Shown here piece after piece: positions 24,828 through 33,580 of a stretch of 64,000 nt of DNA. The translations under genes and the position numbers were made by a program. Where the stretch lies: NCBI GenBank assembly GCA_018371275.1, contig JAHALF010000001.1, forward strand, positions 186,001 to 250,000, read 5' to 3'. This DNA comes from Clostridiales bacterium. Lineage in GTDB: Bacteria; Bacillota; Clostridia; Lachnospirales; CAG-274. The notes under the pieces were generated by a model. That model saw nothing but the letters and a program-made list of their open reading frames with translations. It was not told the origin of the DNA and did not search any database. Each line of letters starts with the position of its first letter. Position 1 is the first letter of the stretch.

Positions 24828-26717
24828 ATGATTCTTTCTTGTAATGATATAAAAAAATCATTTGGTGTAAAAAATATTTTATCAAATATAACATTTAATA
24901 TAAATGAAAAAGACAGAGTTGCTCTAGTGGGTGTTAATGGTGCTGGAAAATCTACTCTATTTAAAATAATAGTAGGGGAAATATCTAAAGATAGTGGTGA
25001 TATAAATATACCAAAAAACACTAAAATAGGGTATTTTTCTCAAAATCTAAATCTAAATGAAAATAATTTAGTATTTGATGAGCTTTTAACTGTTTTTTCA
25101 CAAATAATAAATATGGAATTTAAGCTTAGAGAGCTAGAACAAAAAATGGAAATATATAAAGATGAAGAGCTTAACTTAATAATTAAAGAATATGATAAAA
25201 TATCTACTTATCTTTCAGAAAATAACTCATTTGACTATAATAGTCGTATAAAAGGTGTATTAAAAGGCCTTGGCTTTACAGAAGATGACTTTTATAAAGA
25301 AATAAAATTTCTATCTGGTGGTCAAAAAACACGTGTTGCACTTGGTAAAATACTATTAGAAGAACCTGATATATTATTATTAGATGAACCTACCAACCAT
25401 CTTGACATAAAATCTATTCAATGGCTAGAAAATTTTTTAAAATCTTATTCTAAAGCTTTATTTATCATATCTCACGATAGATATTTTTTAAATAAAATTG
25501 TAAATAAAGTTATTGAACTAGAAAACACTAAATCAACTATATATAATGGAAATTATTCAGATTATGCCGAAAAAAAACATATTGCTAGAGAAATAATGTT
25601 AAAGCATTATCTAAATCAACAAAAAGAAATTAAAAAACAAGAAGAAGTTATTAAAAAACTTCGCTCTTATAACAGAGAAAAATTTGTAAAACGTGCAGAA
25701 AGTCGTGAAAAACTTTTAGATAAAATGGAAAAAATAGAAAAACCTGATAATCTACCAGATCAAATGCGCCTTAGCCTATCCCCCAAAAAAGAAAGTGGTA
25801 ATGATGTTTTAATAGTAGAAATTTTATCTAAAAGCTTTGATTTTAACCTTTTTAATAATATTTCCTTTGACATAAAAAAGGGTGATAAAGTAGCACTTAT
25901 AGGTGCTAATGGAATTGGAAAAACTACACTTATAAAAATGATAATGGAAAAAACATCTATTGATAATGGCTCTATAAAGCTTGGTTCAAATGTTGTTATA
26001 GGCTACTATGATCAAGAACAACAAAATTTAAACTTAGATAAAACTATATTTGATGAAATATCTGATACTTATCCTAATTTAAAAAATGAAGAAATAAGAA
26101 ATGCACTTGCTGTTTTTGTATTTACTGGAGATGATGTATTTAAAAAAATATCTACTTTAAGTGGTGGAGAAAAAGGGCGCGTTGCACTTGCTAAAATTAT
26201 GCTTTCTAACGCCAATTTTTTAATATTAGATGAACCTACTAACCATCTTGATATGGTATCAAAAGAAATTTTAGAAGATGCGATAAAAAACTATACTGGA
26301 ACTTGTATATACATTTCACACGATAGATTTTTTATAAATAATACAGCAACAAAGGTTATGGAACTTACTAAAAATAAAATGAATATATATTTAGGTAACT
26401 ATGATTATTATTTAGAAAAATGTGAGCAAAAAGAAATTATATCAGAAAATATCAAATCAAAAGAAATTTCTGATAATAAAATGGACTGGAAAGCTCAAAA
26501 AGAAGCACAAGCAGAAGCCAGGAAAAAAGAAAATGCTATAAAAAAATTAGAACAAGAAATAGAAAATATAGAAAGTAAAATTAATGAGGCTAATGAAAAA
26601 CTTGCTTTAGAAGAAGTTTACACAAATCCATATAAGTCTAAAGAAATATATGAAGAAAAAACTAAATTAGAAGAAGAACTTAACATACTATATGATAAAT
26701 GGGAAAGTTTAGCTTAA
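24828..26717 (+). CDS. ABC-F family ATPase (YdiF/Uup-like ribosome-associated factor)
   Basis: This 629-residue protein has two ABC domains and no membrane segment. Walker A motifs are GVNGAGKS (about 36) and GANGIGKT (about 363). Signature LSGGQ and LSGGE motifs and DEPTNHLD Walker B segments are intact in both. The linker (about 240-315) is charged and helical, as in P-site-tRNA interaction motifs, and a C-terminal coiled coil (about 545-629) is present. ABC-F factors act on translating ribosomes. Antibiotic resistance is not implied: the C-terminal coiled coil fits the YdiF group of housekeeping factors. AGGAGG precedes the ATG. Confidence 0.9.
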   Translation: MILSCNDIKKSFGVKNILSNITFNINEKDRVALVGVNGAGKSTLFKIIVGEISKDSGDINIPKNTKIGYFSQNLNLNENNLVFDELLTVFSQIINMEFKLRELEQKMEIYKDEELNLIIKEYDKISTYLSENNSFDYNSRIKGVLKGLGFTEDDFYKEIKFLSGGQKTRVALGKILLEEPDILLLDEPTNHLDIKSIQWLENFLKSYSKALFIISHDRYFLNKIVNKVIELENTKSTIYNGNYSDYAEKKHIAREIMLKHYLNQQKEIKKQEEVIKKLRSYNREKFVKRAESREKLLDKMEKIEKPDNLPDQMRLSLSPKKESGNDVLIVEILSKSFDFNLFNNISFDIKKGDKVALIGANGIGKTTLIKMIMEKTSIDNGSIKLGSNVVIGYYDQEQQNLNLDKTIFDEISDTYPNLKNEEIRNALAVFVFTGDDVFKKISTLSGGEKGRVALAKIMLSNANFLILDEPTNHLDMVSKEILEDAIKNYTGTCIYISHDRFFINNTATKVMELTKNKMNIYLGNYDYYLEKCEQKEIISENIKSKEISDNKMDWKAQKEAQAEARKKENAIKKLEQEIENIESKINEANEKLALEEVYTNPYKSKEIYEEKTKLEEELNILYDKWESLA

Positions 26718-26731
26718 AAAATTATTTTATA

Positions 26732-26770
26732 ATAAAAATACCTCAATAAATATTGAGGTATTTTTATTTT
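26732..26770. terminator. Bidirectional terminator (abc-f / groEL)
   Basis: A 16-pair stem built on ATACCTCAAT and ATTGAGGTAT with A/T-rich extensions separates convergent genes. Confidence 0.82.
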
Positions 26771-26783
26771 TTATTAAAATTTA

Positions 26784-28403
26784 TTACATCATACCCATAG
26801 GATTTGCGCCTGGCATCATTGGTTCTTCTTTTGTTACATCTGCTACAACTGCCTCTGTTGTTAAAACTGTAGATGCAACACTATTTGCATTTAATAATGC
26901 ACTTTTTGTAACTTTAGCTGGGTCTAATATACCTGCATCTATCATATTAACAAATTCACCTGTTAAAGCATTAAAACCGTAGTTAGCCTCTTTACCTTTA
27001 ACTTGGCTAACAATAACAGAACCTTCAAGTCCTGCATTATTTACTATTTGACGAAGAGGAGCCTCTAAAGCTTTAAGAATAATATTTGCTCCTGTTTTTT
27101 CATCTCCAACAAGACCTTCTACAACTTTAGATACCTCTGGAATACAATGGATATAAGCAGAACCACCACCACTTATAATTCCTTCTTCTACTGCTGCACG
27201 AGTAGCAGCTAAAGCATCTTCCATTCTTAATTTCTTCTCTTTAAGCTCCATTTCTGTTGCTGCACCAACTTTTATAACTGCAACACCCCCTGCAAGCTTA
27301 GCAAGTCTTTCTTGTAATTTTTCTTTATCAAATTCCGATGTAGTAGCTTCTATTTGTTCTTTAATTTGATTAACTCTGCTAGTTATTAAAGATTTATCTC
27401 CAGCACCATCAACAATTATAGTATTTTCTTTATCTACTTTAACCGTTTTTGCACGTCCAAGCATATCCATTGTTGTTTCTTTTAAATCAAGACCTAACTC
27501 ATCTGATATAACTGTACCCCCTGTTAAAATAGCTATATCTTCAAGCATAGCTTTTCTTCTATCACCAAAACCTGGCGCTTTAACAGCAACACAATTAAAT
27601 GTTCCTCTTAATTTATTAACAATAAGAGTAGTTAAGGCCTCACCCTCTATATCTTCTGCTATTATTAAAAGTCTTGCTCCTGTTTGAACAATTTCTTCTA
27701 ATATTGGTAATATATCTTGAATATTAGATATTTTTTTATCTGTTATTAAAATATATGGCTCTTCAAGCTCAGCAACCATTTTATCCATATCTGTTGCCAT
27801 ATAAGCTGATAAATATCCTCTATCAAATTGCATACCTTCTACAAGGTCAAGCTCTGTATTCATTGTTTTACTTTCTTCTACTGTAATAACACCATCATTA
27901 GATACTTTTTCCATAGCATCTGCTATCATAGCCCCTACTTCTTCATCTGCTGCTGATATAGATGCAACTTTTGCAATATGGTTTTTGCCATCTACTTTTT
28001 GGCTCATTTCTTTAATTACTTCTACTGCTTTTTCAGTAGCTTTAGACATACCTTTTCTTAAAATAATTGGATTTGCACCAGCTGCAATATTTTTAAGACC
28101 TTCTTGTATCATAGCTTGAGCTAAAACAGTTGCTGTTGTAGTACCATCTCCTGCAACATCATTTGTTTTTGTAGCAACCTCTTTTACAAGCTGAGCTCCC
28201 ATATTTTCAAAAACGTCTTCAAGCTCTATTTCTTTAGCAATAGTAACACCATCATTTGTAATTAAAGGTGTACCAAATTTTTTATCTAAAACTACATTTC
28301 TACCTTTTGGTCCTAAAGTAACTTTTACTGTATCTGCAAGTTTATTAACACCTGCTTCTAAAGCTTTTCTAGCATCAACACCATATTTAATATCTTTTGC
28401 CAT
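26784..28403 (-). CDS. groL: Chaperonin GroEL (Hsp60)
   Basis: This 539-residue protein is full length. Hallmarks are KFGTPLITNDGVTIAKEIEL near 43-62, AGDGTTTATVLA near 85-96, and the flexible tail ending GANPMGMM. Fourteen subunits form the double ring that encloses folding clients under the GroES cap. It lies 28 nt downstream of groES with AGGAGG before the ATG; the pair is a single operon under a CIRCE element at 28806-28832. Confidence 0.99.
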   Translation of the reverse strand: MAKDIKYGVDARKALEAGVNKLADTVKVTLGPKGRNVVLDKKFGTPLITNDGVTIAKEIELEDVFENMGAQLVKEVATKTNDVAGDGTTTATVLAQAMIQEGLKNIAAGANPIILRKGMSKATEKAVEVIKEMSQKVDGKNHIAKVASISAADEEVGAMIADAMEKVSNDGVITVEESKTMNTELDLVEGMQFDRGYLSAYMATDMDKMVAELEEPYILITDKKISNIQDILPILEEIVQTGARLLIIAEDIEGEALTTLIVNKLRGTFNCVAVKAPGFGDRRKAMLEDIAILTGGTVISDELGLDLKETTMDMLGRAKTVKVDKENTIIVDGAGDKSLITSRVNQIKEQIEATTSEFDKEKLQERLAKLAGGVAVIKVGAATEMELKEKKLRMEDALAATRAAVEEGIISGGGSAYIHCIPEVSKVVEGLVGDEKTGANIILKALEAPLRQIVNNAGLEGSVIVSQVKGKEANYGFNALTGEFVNMIDAGILDPAKVTKSALLNANSVASTVLTTEAVVADVTKEEPMMPGANPMGMM

Positions 28404-28431
28404 TTTTATATCCTCCTAAAACATCATAAAA

Positions 28432-28716
28432 TTATTCTACAATAGCTAATATATCACTTTCTTTAACTATAATGTATTCTTCTCCATCAACTTTAACTTC
28501 TGTTCCAGAATATTTAGAATAAAGTACTTTATCTCCAACTTTCACTTGCATAGGAACAAGCTTTCCATCTACAGTAGCACCAGGACCAACTGCTAAAATC
28601 TCTGCCTCTTGTGGCTTTTCTTTAGCACCAGCTGTTAAAATAATGCCACCTTTTGTTTTTTCTTCTGCCTCTAAATGTTTTAATACAACTCTATCTGATA
28701 ATGGTTTAATATTCAT
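28432..28716 (-). CDS. groS: Co-chaperonin GroES (Hsp10)
   Basis: This 94-residue protein starts MNIKPLSDRVVLK and has the mobile loop region EEKTKGGIILTAGAKEKPQ near 17-35. It caps the GroEL ring. The ATG at 28716 was chosen because GGAGG lies 8 nt upstream; the earlier in-frame start at 28749 would add an unrelated tail. It is the first gene of the groESL operon. Confidence 0.97.
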   Translation of the reverse strand: MNIKPLSDRVVLKHLEAEEKTKGGIILTAGAKEKPQEAEILAVGPGATVDGKLVPMQVKVGDKVLYSKYSGTEVKVDGEEYIIVKESDILAIVE

Positions 28717-28775
28717 ATTATTACCTCCATAGTTATTATGTATAAGCATTATTATATTTATGTCTATATAAATAA

Positions 28776-28781
28776 ATTATA
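28776..28781 (-). promoter_or_regulatory. -10 box of the groESL promoter
   Basis: TATAAT on the minus strand, 60 nt before the groES ATG. The -35 box is poor; the CIRCE element lies just upstream. Confidence 0.5.
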
Positions 28782-28805
28782 CCATATACATAAAATTTAT
28801 TTTTA

Positions 28806-28832
28806 TTATCACTCATTTAATTGGAGTGCTAA
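28806..28832 (-). promoter_or_regulatory. CIRCE element (HrcA operator) of groESL
   Basis: The plus strand reads TTATCACTC, N9, GAGTGCTAA. The consensus is TTAGCACTC-N9-GAGTGCTAA, so there is one mismatch. HrcA binds this site and is released on heat or unfolded-protein stress. Its place upstream of the -10 box is consistent with repression. Confidence 0.9.
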
Positions 28833-28960
28833 ATATATTTATATACTAATTTAATATATAATTTTATGCAATTCCCATATTAAGTTATTTTATCCAATTT
28901 TACTTATTTTATATATACATATCTTTTATTTTCTTTTATTTTCTTAAATTTTAATATTTT

Positions 28961-29824
28961 TTATTTAGTTCCTATTTTTTCACTTCTTGCATAATAAAAT
29001 AAATATTGTTGTGCATATCCAGCTAAATCGCCCCATTTTTCTTTTGCAAAACTATGTATTTGTTTTATAGGTGTATCTTTTTCATCAAAATAAAAATATT
29101 CCATAACACGTTTTACCCATACATCTGTTGGAAAAACATCATTTTTCTTTAATGAAAATAATAAAACACAATCTGCAACTTTTGTTCCTACACCTTTTAT
29201 TTTTAAAAGTTCTTCTTTTGCCTCTTCTGATGAAATATTATATAAATTTTCTAGTTTTATGCTGCCATTTTCTAAATTTTCTATAGCATCTAAAATATAC
29301 TTATTCCTAAAACCTGTTTTACAAAGCTTTAATTCTTCTAAAGTAGCATTTTTTAATTGTTCTATTTTAGGAAAAAGATAATCCTCTCCACATTTTATTC
29401 CATATTTTTCTGATATATTTTTTATAACTTGTTTTATCATAGGAATACGGTTATTTTGCGATATTATAAAAGAAATTAAGCATTCAAATGGTTCTTGATT
29501 TAAAATTCTTATACCTTCTGCATATTCTATTGCCTTTTTTACAATATCATCACCTTTTAACTGTTCTTTTATTTTACTATAATCTGTTTTTAAATCAAAA
29601 TAATCTATCCATACATTTTCAAACTCATCTATGCTACAAGGATAAAACTCTACTTTATCTTCAGTTTGCTTTATATTTAAAACTTTATTATACGCAACTA
29701 TTTTATAATTCATAGGTTCTATTTTTTCAAACCTAAAACATTGTCCACATTCTAATATTTCTTCTATGTTAAAACTATCAAAGTCTTCCATTATTATTTT
29801 TTTATTTTCTTCAATGTATTTCAT
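28961..29824 (-). CDS. 8-oxoguanine DNA glycosylase (OGG1 family, HhH-GPD)
   Basis: This 287-residue protein has the OGG N-terminal domain (CGQCFRFEK near 27-35) and a helix-hairpin-helix-GPD domain with the catalytic lysine in GVGTKVADC and the aspartate in VFPTDVWVKR. It removes 8-oxoguanine and nicks the abasic site as a bifunctional glycosylase/lyase. The start ATG follows AAGGAGG. It is a single gene; the roughly 195-bp gap upstream contains only a weak TTGATA/TAAAAT promoter-like pair. Confidence 0.9.
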   Translation of the reverse strand: MKYIEENKKIIMEDFDSFNIEEILECGQCFRFEKIEPMNYKIVAYNKVLNIKQTEDKVEFYPCSIDEFENVWIDYFDLKTDYSKIKEQLKGDDIVKKAIEYAEGIRILNQEPFECLISFIISQNNRIPMIKQVIKNISEKYGIKCGEDYLFPKIEQLKNATLEELKLCKTGFRNKYILDAIENLENGSIKLENLYNISSEEAKEELLKIKGVGTKVADCVLLFSLKKNDVFPTDVWVKRVMEYFYFDEKDTPIKQIHSFAKEKWGDLAGYAQQYLFYYARSEKIGTK

Positions 29825-30019
29825 TTTTCCTCCTTAATTAATAAATTTAAGATAAATAAATGCATACTACCTAAAAAATATCTTTAATATCAAGTAGTGC
29901 CTATTAATATCTTAAAAAATTTTATGTTAGAAATATGCAATATATCAATTATATTTATATATTGTAAAAATTCTAAAAATAAAGTAAATACAAAAACATA
30001 TATAGATAAAAATTTAATT

Positions 30020-30256
30020 TTATACTGATATTGAGTTACCATATTCTATACCTTTATCTGTAAGGACTAACCTAACTTTGTCTTCAGACATAAATTTTAC
30101 AATAATTAAATCATTATCTTCTAAATATTTTATCGAATCTGTATATTTTTTTGTCATAAGTGGAGATTTAGATTCAAACCTATATGTATAAATATCCCCA
30201 CCACATAAATAAGATTGGTATGCTCTTTCAAAAATAGTTGTTGTTATTTTGTTCAT
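30020..30256 (-). CDS. Small winged-helix-like protein of unknown function
   Basis: This 78-residue protein is not one I can name. The second half reads TDSIKYLEDNDLIIVKF, then VRLVLTDKGIEYG, which is the helix-strand-strand pattern of a winged helix. The first half holds GGDIYTYRF. It could be a small DNA-binding or wHTH-fold protein. It begins 34 nt after the trmH-family gene on the same strand, behind GGAG, and probably shares its transcript. Confidence 0.65.
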   Translation of the reverse strand: MNKITTTIFERAYQSYLCGGDIYTYRFESKSPLMTKKYTDSIKYLEDNDLIIVKFMSEDKVRLVLTDKGIEYGNSISV

Positions 30257-30290
30257 AATGTACTCCTTATCTAATAATACAAACTTTATA

Positions 30291-31070
30291 TTATTTATTT
30301 AATCTTTGGCTTAATACCTCATAAAATATAATAGCAGATGAAATAGAAGCATTCATAGATTCTATATTTCCTACCATAGGTATTTTAACAAGCTCATCTG
30401 ATTTTTCCTTATATTCCTCTAAAACACCATTTGCCTCATTTCCAATTAATACCCCTATGGAATTTTTAAAGTCTATATCATATGGCGCTTTTCCCCCATC
30501 TAAATGAGTACATACAATTTTTACTTCATTATCTTTTAAATACTCTATTAAGCTTGATAAATCACATTGCTCAACAATATTAATATGAAATATAGATCCC
30601 ATAGTGGCTCTTATAACTTTATCATTGTATAAATCAACACAACCTTTAGATAAAAATATAGCATCAACACCTAAAGCTTCAGCAGTTCTTATAATAGTCC
30701 CCATATTACCTGGATCACATATTCTATCTAACATTACAAAAAACTTATTACTCTCTATTTGTATATTTTCTATACAATTTTTAGGTATATCACAAATAGC
30801 CATTATACCTTGCGGATTTATTGTATCACTTATTTTTTTAAATACACTATCTGATACTATTATATTTTTTGTATTATTATATTTTTCTGTTTCTTTTATT
30901 TCATTATAAAATTTTTCAGAAAAAACATATGTTTCTATATTTATACTATTTGATATTTCATTTATAATTCTTTCACCTTCTATATAAAATTTACCAGTTT
31001 TTTCTCGTTCTTTTTTTTGCTTTAATTTTATTATATCTTTAATTATTTTATTTTTATCACTTGTAATCAA
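30291..31070 (-). CDS. TrmH/SpoU-family RNA 2'-O-methyltransferase
   Basis: This 259-residue SPOUT enzyme has an N-terminal RNA-binding domain (to about 100) and the knotted SAM-binding domain with motif 1 DPGNMGTIIRTAEALGVDAI (about 124-143), motif 2 VLIGNEANGV, and motif 3 IPMVGNIESMNASISSAI. It methylates a ribose in tRNA or rRNA; the target is not readable. Start is TTG (31070) 7 nt after AGGTG. It follows ktrA by 17 nt, so it is the third gene of the potassium-transport operon. Confidence 0.92.
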   Translation of the reverse strand: MITSDKNKIIKDIIKLKQKKEREKTGKFYIEGERIINEISNSINIETYVFSEKFYNEIKETEKYNNTKNIIVSDSVFKKISDTINPQGIMAICDIPKNCIENIQIESNKFFVMLDRICDPGNMGTIIRTAEALGVDAIFLSKGCVDLYNDKVIRATMGSIFHINIVEQCDLSSLIEYLKDNEVKIVCTHLDGGKAPYDIDFKNSIGVLIGNEANGVLEEYKEKSDELVKIPMVGNIESMNASISSAIIFYEVLSQRLNK

Positions 31071-31087
31071 CTTTTTTCACCTAAATA

Positions 31088-31741
31088 TTAATTATTTATT
31101 CTTTGTATTACATCATTTTTACCTACAACAACTAAAATATCTTTTTCTTCTATAACTTCACTTGGTAAAGGAGATACTATTATATGGTTTTGTCTTTTTA
31201 TAGCAACTATATTAAGTCCATATTTAGCACGTACATTACTATCTAAAATAGACTTATTAACCCAGTTTTTTTCTGGTTGTATCTCAACAATAGCAAATTT
31301 GTCTGATAAATTTATATAATCTATAATATTAGTTGTAATAAGAGTATTAGCTATTCTAACCCCCATATCTCGTTCAGGTAAAACGACTCTATCTGCTCCT
31401 ACTTTTTCTAATATAGATTTTTGTATATCATTTTTAGCTTTTGCTATTACAAACTTTGCCCCTAACTCTTTTGCCATCATAGTTGCAAGTATACTACCTT
31501 CCATATCTTCACCTATAGCAACTATTACTACATCAAAGTTATTTATACCAAACTGGTCTAAAACGTGAACGTCTGTAACATCTGCTTGTAAAGCGTGACA
31601 ACCATATTTTGCCATTTCATTTACTATCTCTATATCCTTATCGCAGCATAAAACATCGCAATCATTTTCTATTAGTGTTTTAACTAAACTTTGACCAAAT
31701 CTTCCTAATCCAAGAACTGCAAATTGTCTATTTCTTCCCAT
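31088..31741 (-). CDS. ktrA: Potassium uptake regulatory subunit KtrA/TrkA
   Basis: This 217-residue RCK protein has a Rossmann RCK_N domain (VLGLGRFGQSL near the start) and a C-terminal RCK_C domain (from about 140). KtrA rings bind ATP/ADP or c-di-AMP and gate the KtrB pore. The ATG at 31741 is preceded by GGAGG; the earlier TTG and ATG lie in or before that site. The start region overlaps the end of ktrB by a few bases, if the upstream start is used, or follows it closely. Confidence 0.92.
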   Translation of the reverse strand: MGRNRQFAVLGLGRFGQSLVKTLIENDCDVLCCDKDIEIVNEMAKYGCHALQADVTDVHVLDQFGINNFDVVIVAIGEDMEGSILATMMAKELGAKFVIAKAKNDIQKSILEKVGADRVVLPERDMGVRIANTLITTNIIDYINLSDKFAIVEIQPEKNWVNKSILDSNVRAKYGLNIVAIKRQNHIIVSPLPSEVIEEKDILVVVGKNDVIQRINN

Positions 31742-31754
31742 TTTTTCCTCCATA

Positions 31755-33152
31755 TTATCCAACTATTATTTTTTCTTCTGGATAATGTATAACATTTTTT
31801 TTATTAGGTTTTCTAAAAGATAATGCTAATATAATTGTTATAGGTCCTAATCTACCTATAAACATACATAATATTATAACAATTTTTCCTATAAAAGATA
31901 AACTTGGCGTAATACCAGTAGATAATCCAACTGTACCTAAAGCAGAAACAACTTCATATAAAACATCTATAAACTCAAATTGTACACCTATACCTTTTTC
32001 AGTTGTAGATAAAATTATTGTTGCTGTAAAAATTAATGTAATCATCATCATAATAACAGCTAAAGCCTTTTGTATAGTAGATAAACTTATTTTTCTTTTA
32101 AAAGCTATTATACAATCTTTGCCTTTTATAACAGATACAACAGCTAAAACTAATGCCCCTATTGTTACAGTTTTTATGCCTCCTGCCGTTCCACCAGGAG
32201 AACCTCCTACAGCCATTAATACAATTGCTAAAAATTTTGAACCATAGTTTAAATTAGCCTGCCCTATAGAGTCAAATCCTGCTGTTCTTAATGTAACAGA
32301 TTGAAAAAATGATGATAATATTTTTTGATCAAATCTTAAACTTGCTAATGTTTCTGGATTTTTATATTCTATAATAAATGTTAATATAGCACCTATTAAT
32401 ATTAGTATAAAAGTCATCGTTAAAGCTAGCTTAGAATGCACTGTCATAACAAAAAATTCCACTTTTTCTTTCCTTAATTTTGCTATTTTATATTTAATAT
32501 ATTTACTAATATCTATTAAAACAGTAAATCCTAACCCTCCAAGTATAATTAATAACATTATAGTTAAGTTTATAACATAATCTGTTTCATATGGCACAAG
32601 GCTATTATCCCCTAATATATCAAAACCTGCATTACAAAATGCCGATATAGAATGGAATATACCTCTAAAAATGCCTCCAATAAATCCATATTGTGGTATA
32701 AATCTTAAAGATAATATTATAGCCCCAACAGCTTCAATAATGATAGTTACACCTATCATCTTTTTTAAAAACATTACCATTCCCTTAAATGTTGACAAAT
32801 TAAATGACTCTTGTATTAATATTCTTTCTTTTAATGTTATCTTCTTACCTAAAAATACCAATATTATAGTAAATAAACTCATAAAACCAATTCCGCCTAT
32901 TTGTATAAGAAGCAATATTACTATCTTGCCAAATAAGCTCCAATACTGAAGCGTATTAACAACAACAAGCCCTGTAACACATACAGCAGATGTTGATGTA
33001 AATAGTGCATCTATAAAACCAATACTTTCACCATTTTGACTAGATATTGGCAAATTTAATAAAAAAGCACCTATAAGTATTACACTAAAAAAACTAAAAA
33101 CTATAATATGTGGTGGTGAAAAATGGAATAGACTTTTTTCTTTAGTTTTCAC
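31755..33152 (-). CDS. ktrB: Potassium transporter KtrB/TrkH
   Basis: This protein of about 465 residues has four pore-forming M1-P-M2 repeats. P-loop segments with selectivity glycines are visible: SAVCVTGLVV, SAFCNAGFDI, TLRTAGFDSI and SALGTVGLST. It imports K+ coupled to Na+ or H+, gated by KtrA encoded next. A GTG at 33152 (VKTKEKS) was chosen because GGGAG lies 7 nt upstream; the longer TTG start lacks a site. A promoter TTGCCT, 16 bp, TATAAT (33208-33181) lies ahead. Confidence 0.92.
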   Translation of the reverse strand: MKTKEKSLFHFSPPHIIVFSFFSVILIGAFLLNLPISSQNGESIGFIDALFTSTSAVCVTGLVVVNTLQYWSLFGKIVILLLIQIGGIGFMSLFTIILVFLGKKITLKERILIQESFNLSTFKGMVMFLKKMIGVTIIIEAVGAIILSLRFIPQYGFIGGIFRGIFHSISAFCNAGFDILGDNSLVPYETDYVINLTIMLLIILGGLGFTVLIDISKYIKYKIAKLRKEKVEFFVMTVHSKLALTMTFILILIGAILTFIIEYKNPETLASLRFDQKILSSFFQSVTLRTAGFDSIGQANLNYGSKFLAIVLMAVGGSPGGTAGGIKTVTIGALVLAVVSVIKGKDCIIAFKRKISLSTIQKALAVIMMMITLIFTATIILSTTEKGIGVQFEFIDVLYEVVSALGTVGLSTGITPSLSFIGKIVIILCMFIGRLGPITIILALSFRKPNKKNVIHYPEEKIIVG

Positions 33153-33180
33153 TTTATCTCTCCCTTTCTTTAGCAATTTT

Positions 33181-33208
33181 ATTATAACATATTTAAAATA
33201 TAAGGCAA
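33181..33208 (-). promoter_or_regulatory. Putative promoter of ktrBA-trmH
   Basis: TTGCCT (33208-33203), 16-bp spacer, TATAAT (33186-33181) on the minus strand. Confidence 0.5.
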
Positions 33209-33351
33209 TATATTTTTAATAATTACATATATTTATTTTTAACTTTATAAATAACTATTTATAAAGTTATATATTAAGTTTAATATTTTAGTAAATAATA
33301 CTTATTTAATAATTATATTATAAAATTTAGTTAAATTTAATCTATTAAAAT

Positions 33352-33378
33352 AAAAAAAAGCCACTAACAATAGTGACT
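33352..33378 (-). terminator. Intrinsic terminator after tRNA-Leu
   Basis: AGTCACTA pairs with TAGTGGCT (one wobble) and is followed by eight T on the minus strand. Confidence 0.8.
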
Positions 33379-33386
33379 TAAAAATA

Positions 33387-33465
33387 TGCGGACAGTGGGA
33401 CTTGAACCCACACTCCTAGGAACTAGATTCTAAGTCTAGCGCGTCTGCCATTCCGCCATGTCCGC
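33387..33465 (-). tRNA. tRNA-Leu (anticodon UAG)
   Basis: A full cloverleaf can be drawn: acceptor GCGGACA/TGTCCGC with discriminator A, D stem GCG/CGC, anticodon stem CTAGA/TCTAG around loop CTTAGAA (anticodon TAG), an 11-nt variable arm with a short stem, and T arm GTGGG TTCAAGT CCCAC. The long variable arm fits class II tRNA-Leu. CCA is not encoded. It stands alone with its own promoter and terminator and reads CUA codons. Confidence 0.95.
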
Positions 33466-33486
33466 AAATATTTATATTACTTGTAT

Positions 33487-33515
33487 AATATATCATACTT
33501 ACATATTTATGTCAA
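33487..33515 (-). promoter_or_regulatory. Promoter of tRNA-Leu
   Basis: TTGACA (33515-33510), 17-bp spacer, TATATT (33492-33487), about 20 bp before the tRNA. Confidence 0.75.
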
Positions 33516-33536
33516 TAGTTTTAAAAAAATATTTAA

Positions 33537-33576
33537 AAAAATAAGATATAATATAAAAATATTATATCTTATTTTT
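33537..33576 (-). terminator. Intrinsic terminator after the amidase gene
   Basis: An 18-pair AT-rich stem (AAAAATAAGATATAATAT and complement) with an AAAA loop lies just downstream of the amidase stop. It is weak because it is GC-poor. Confidence 0.6.
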
Positions 33577-33580
33577 ATCT

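Noticed and set aside
29825..30019. Possible small RNA or ORF in the gap before the 8-oxoguanine glycosylase
   Set aside because: Only a weak promoter-like pair and a short imperfect hairpin without T-run were seen.
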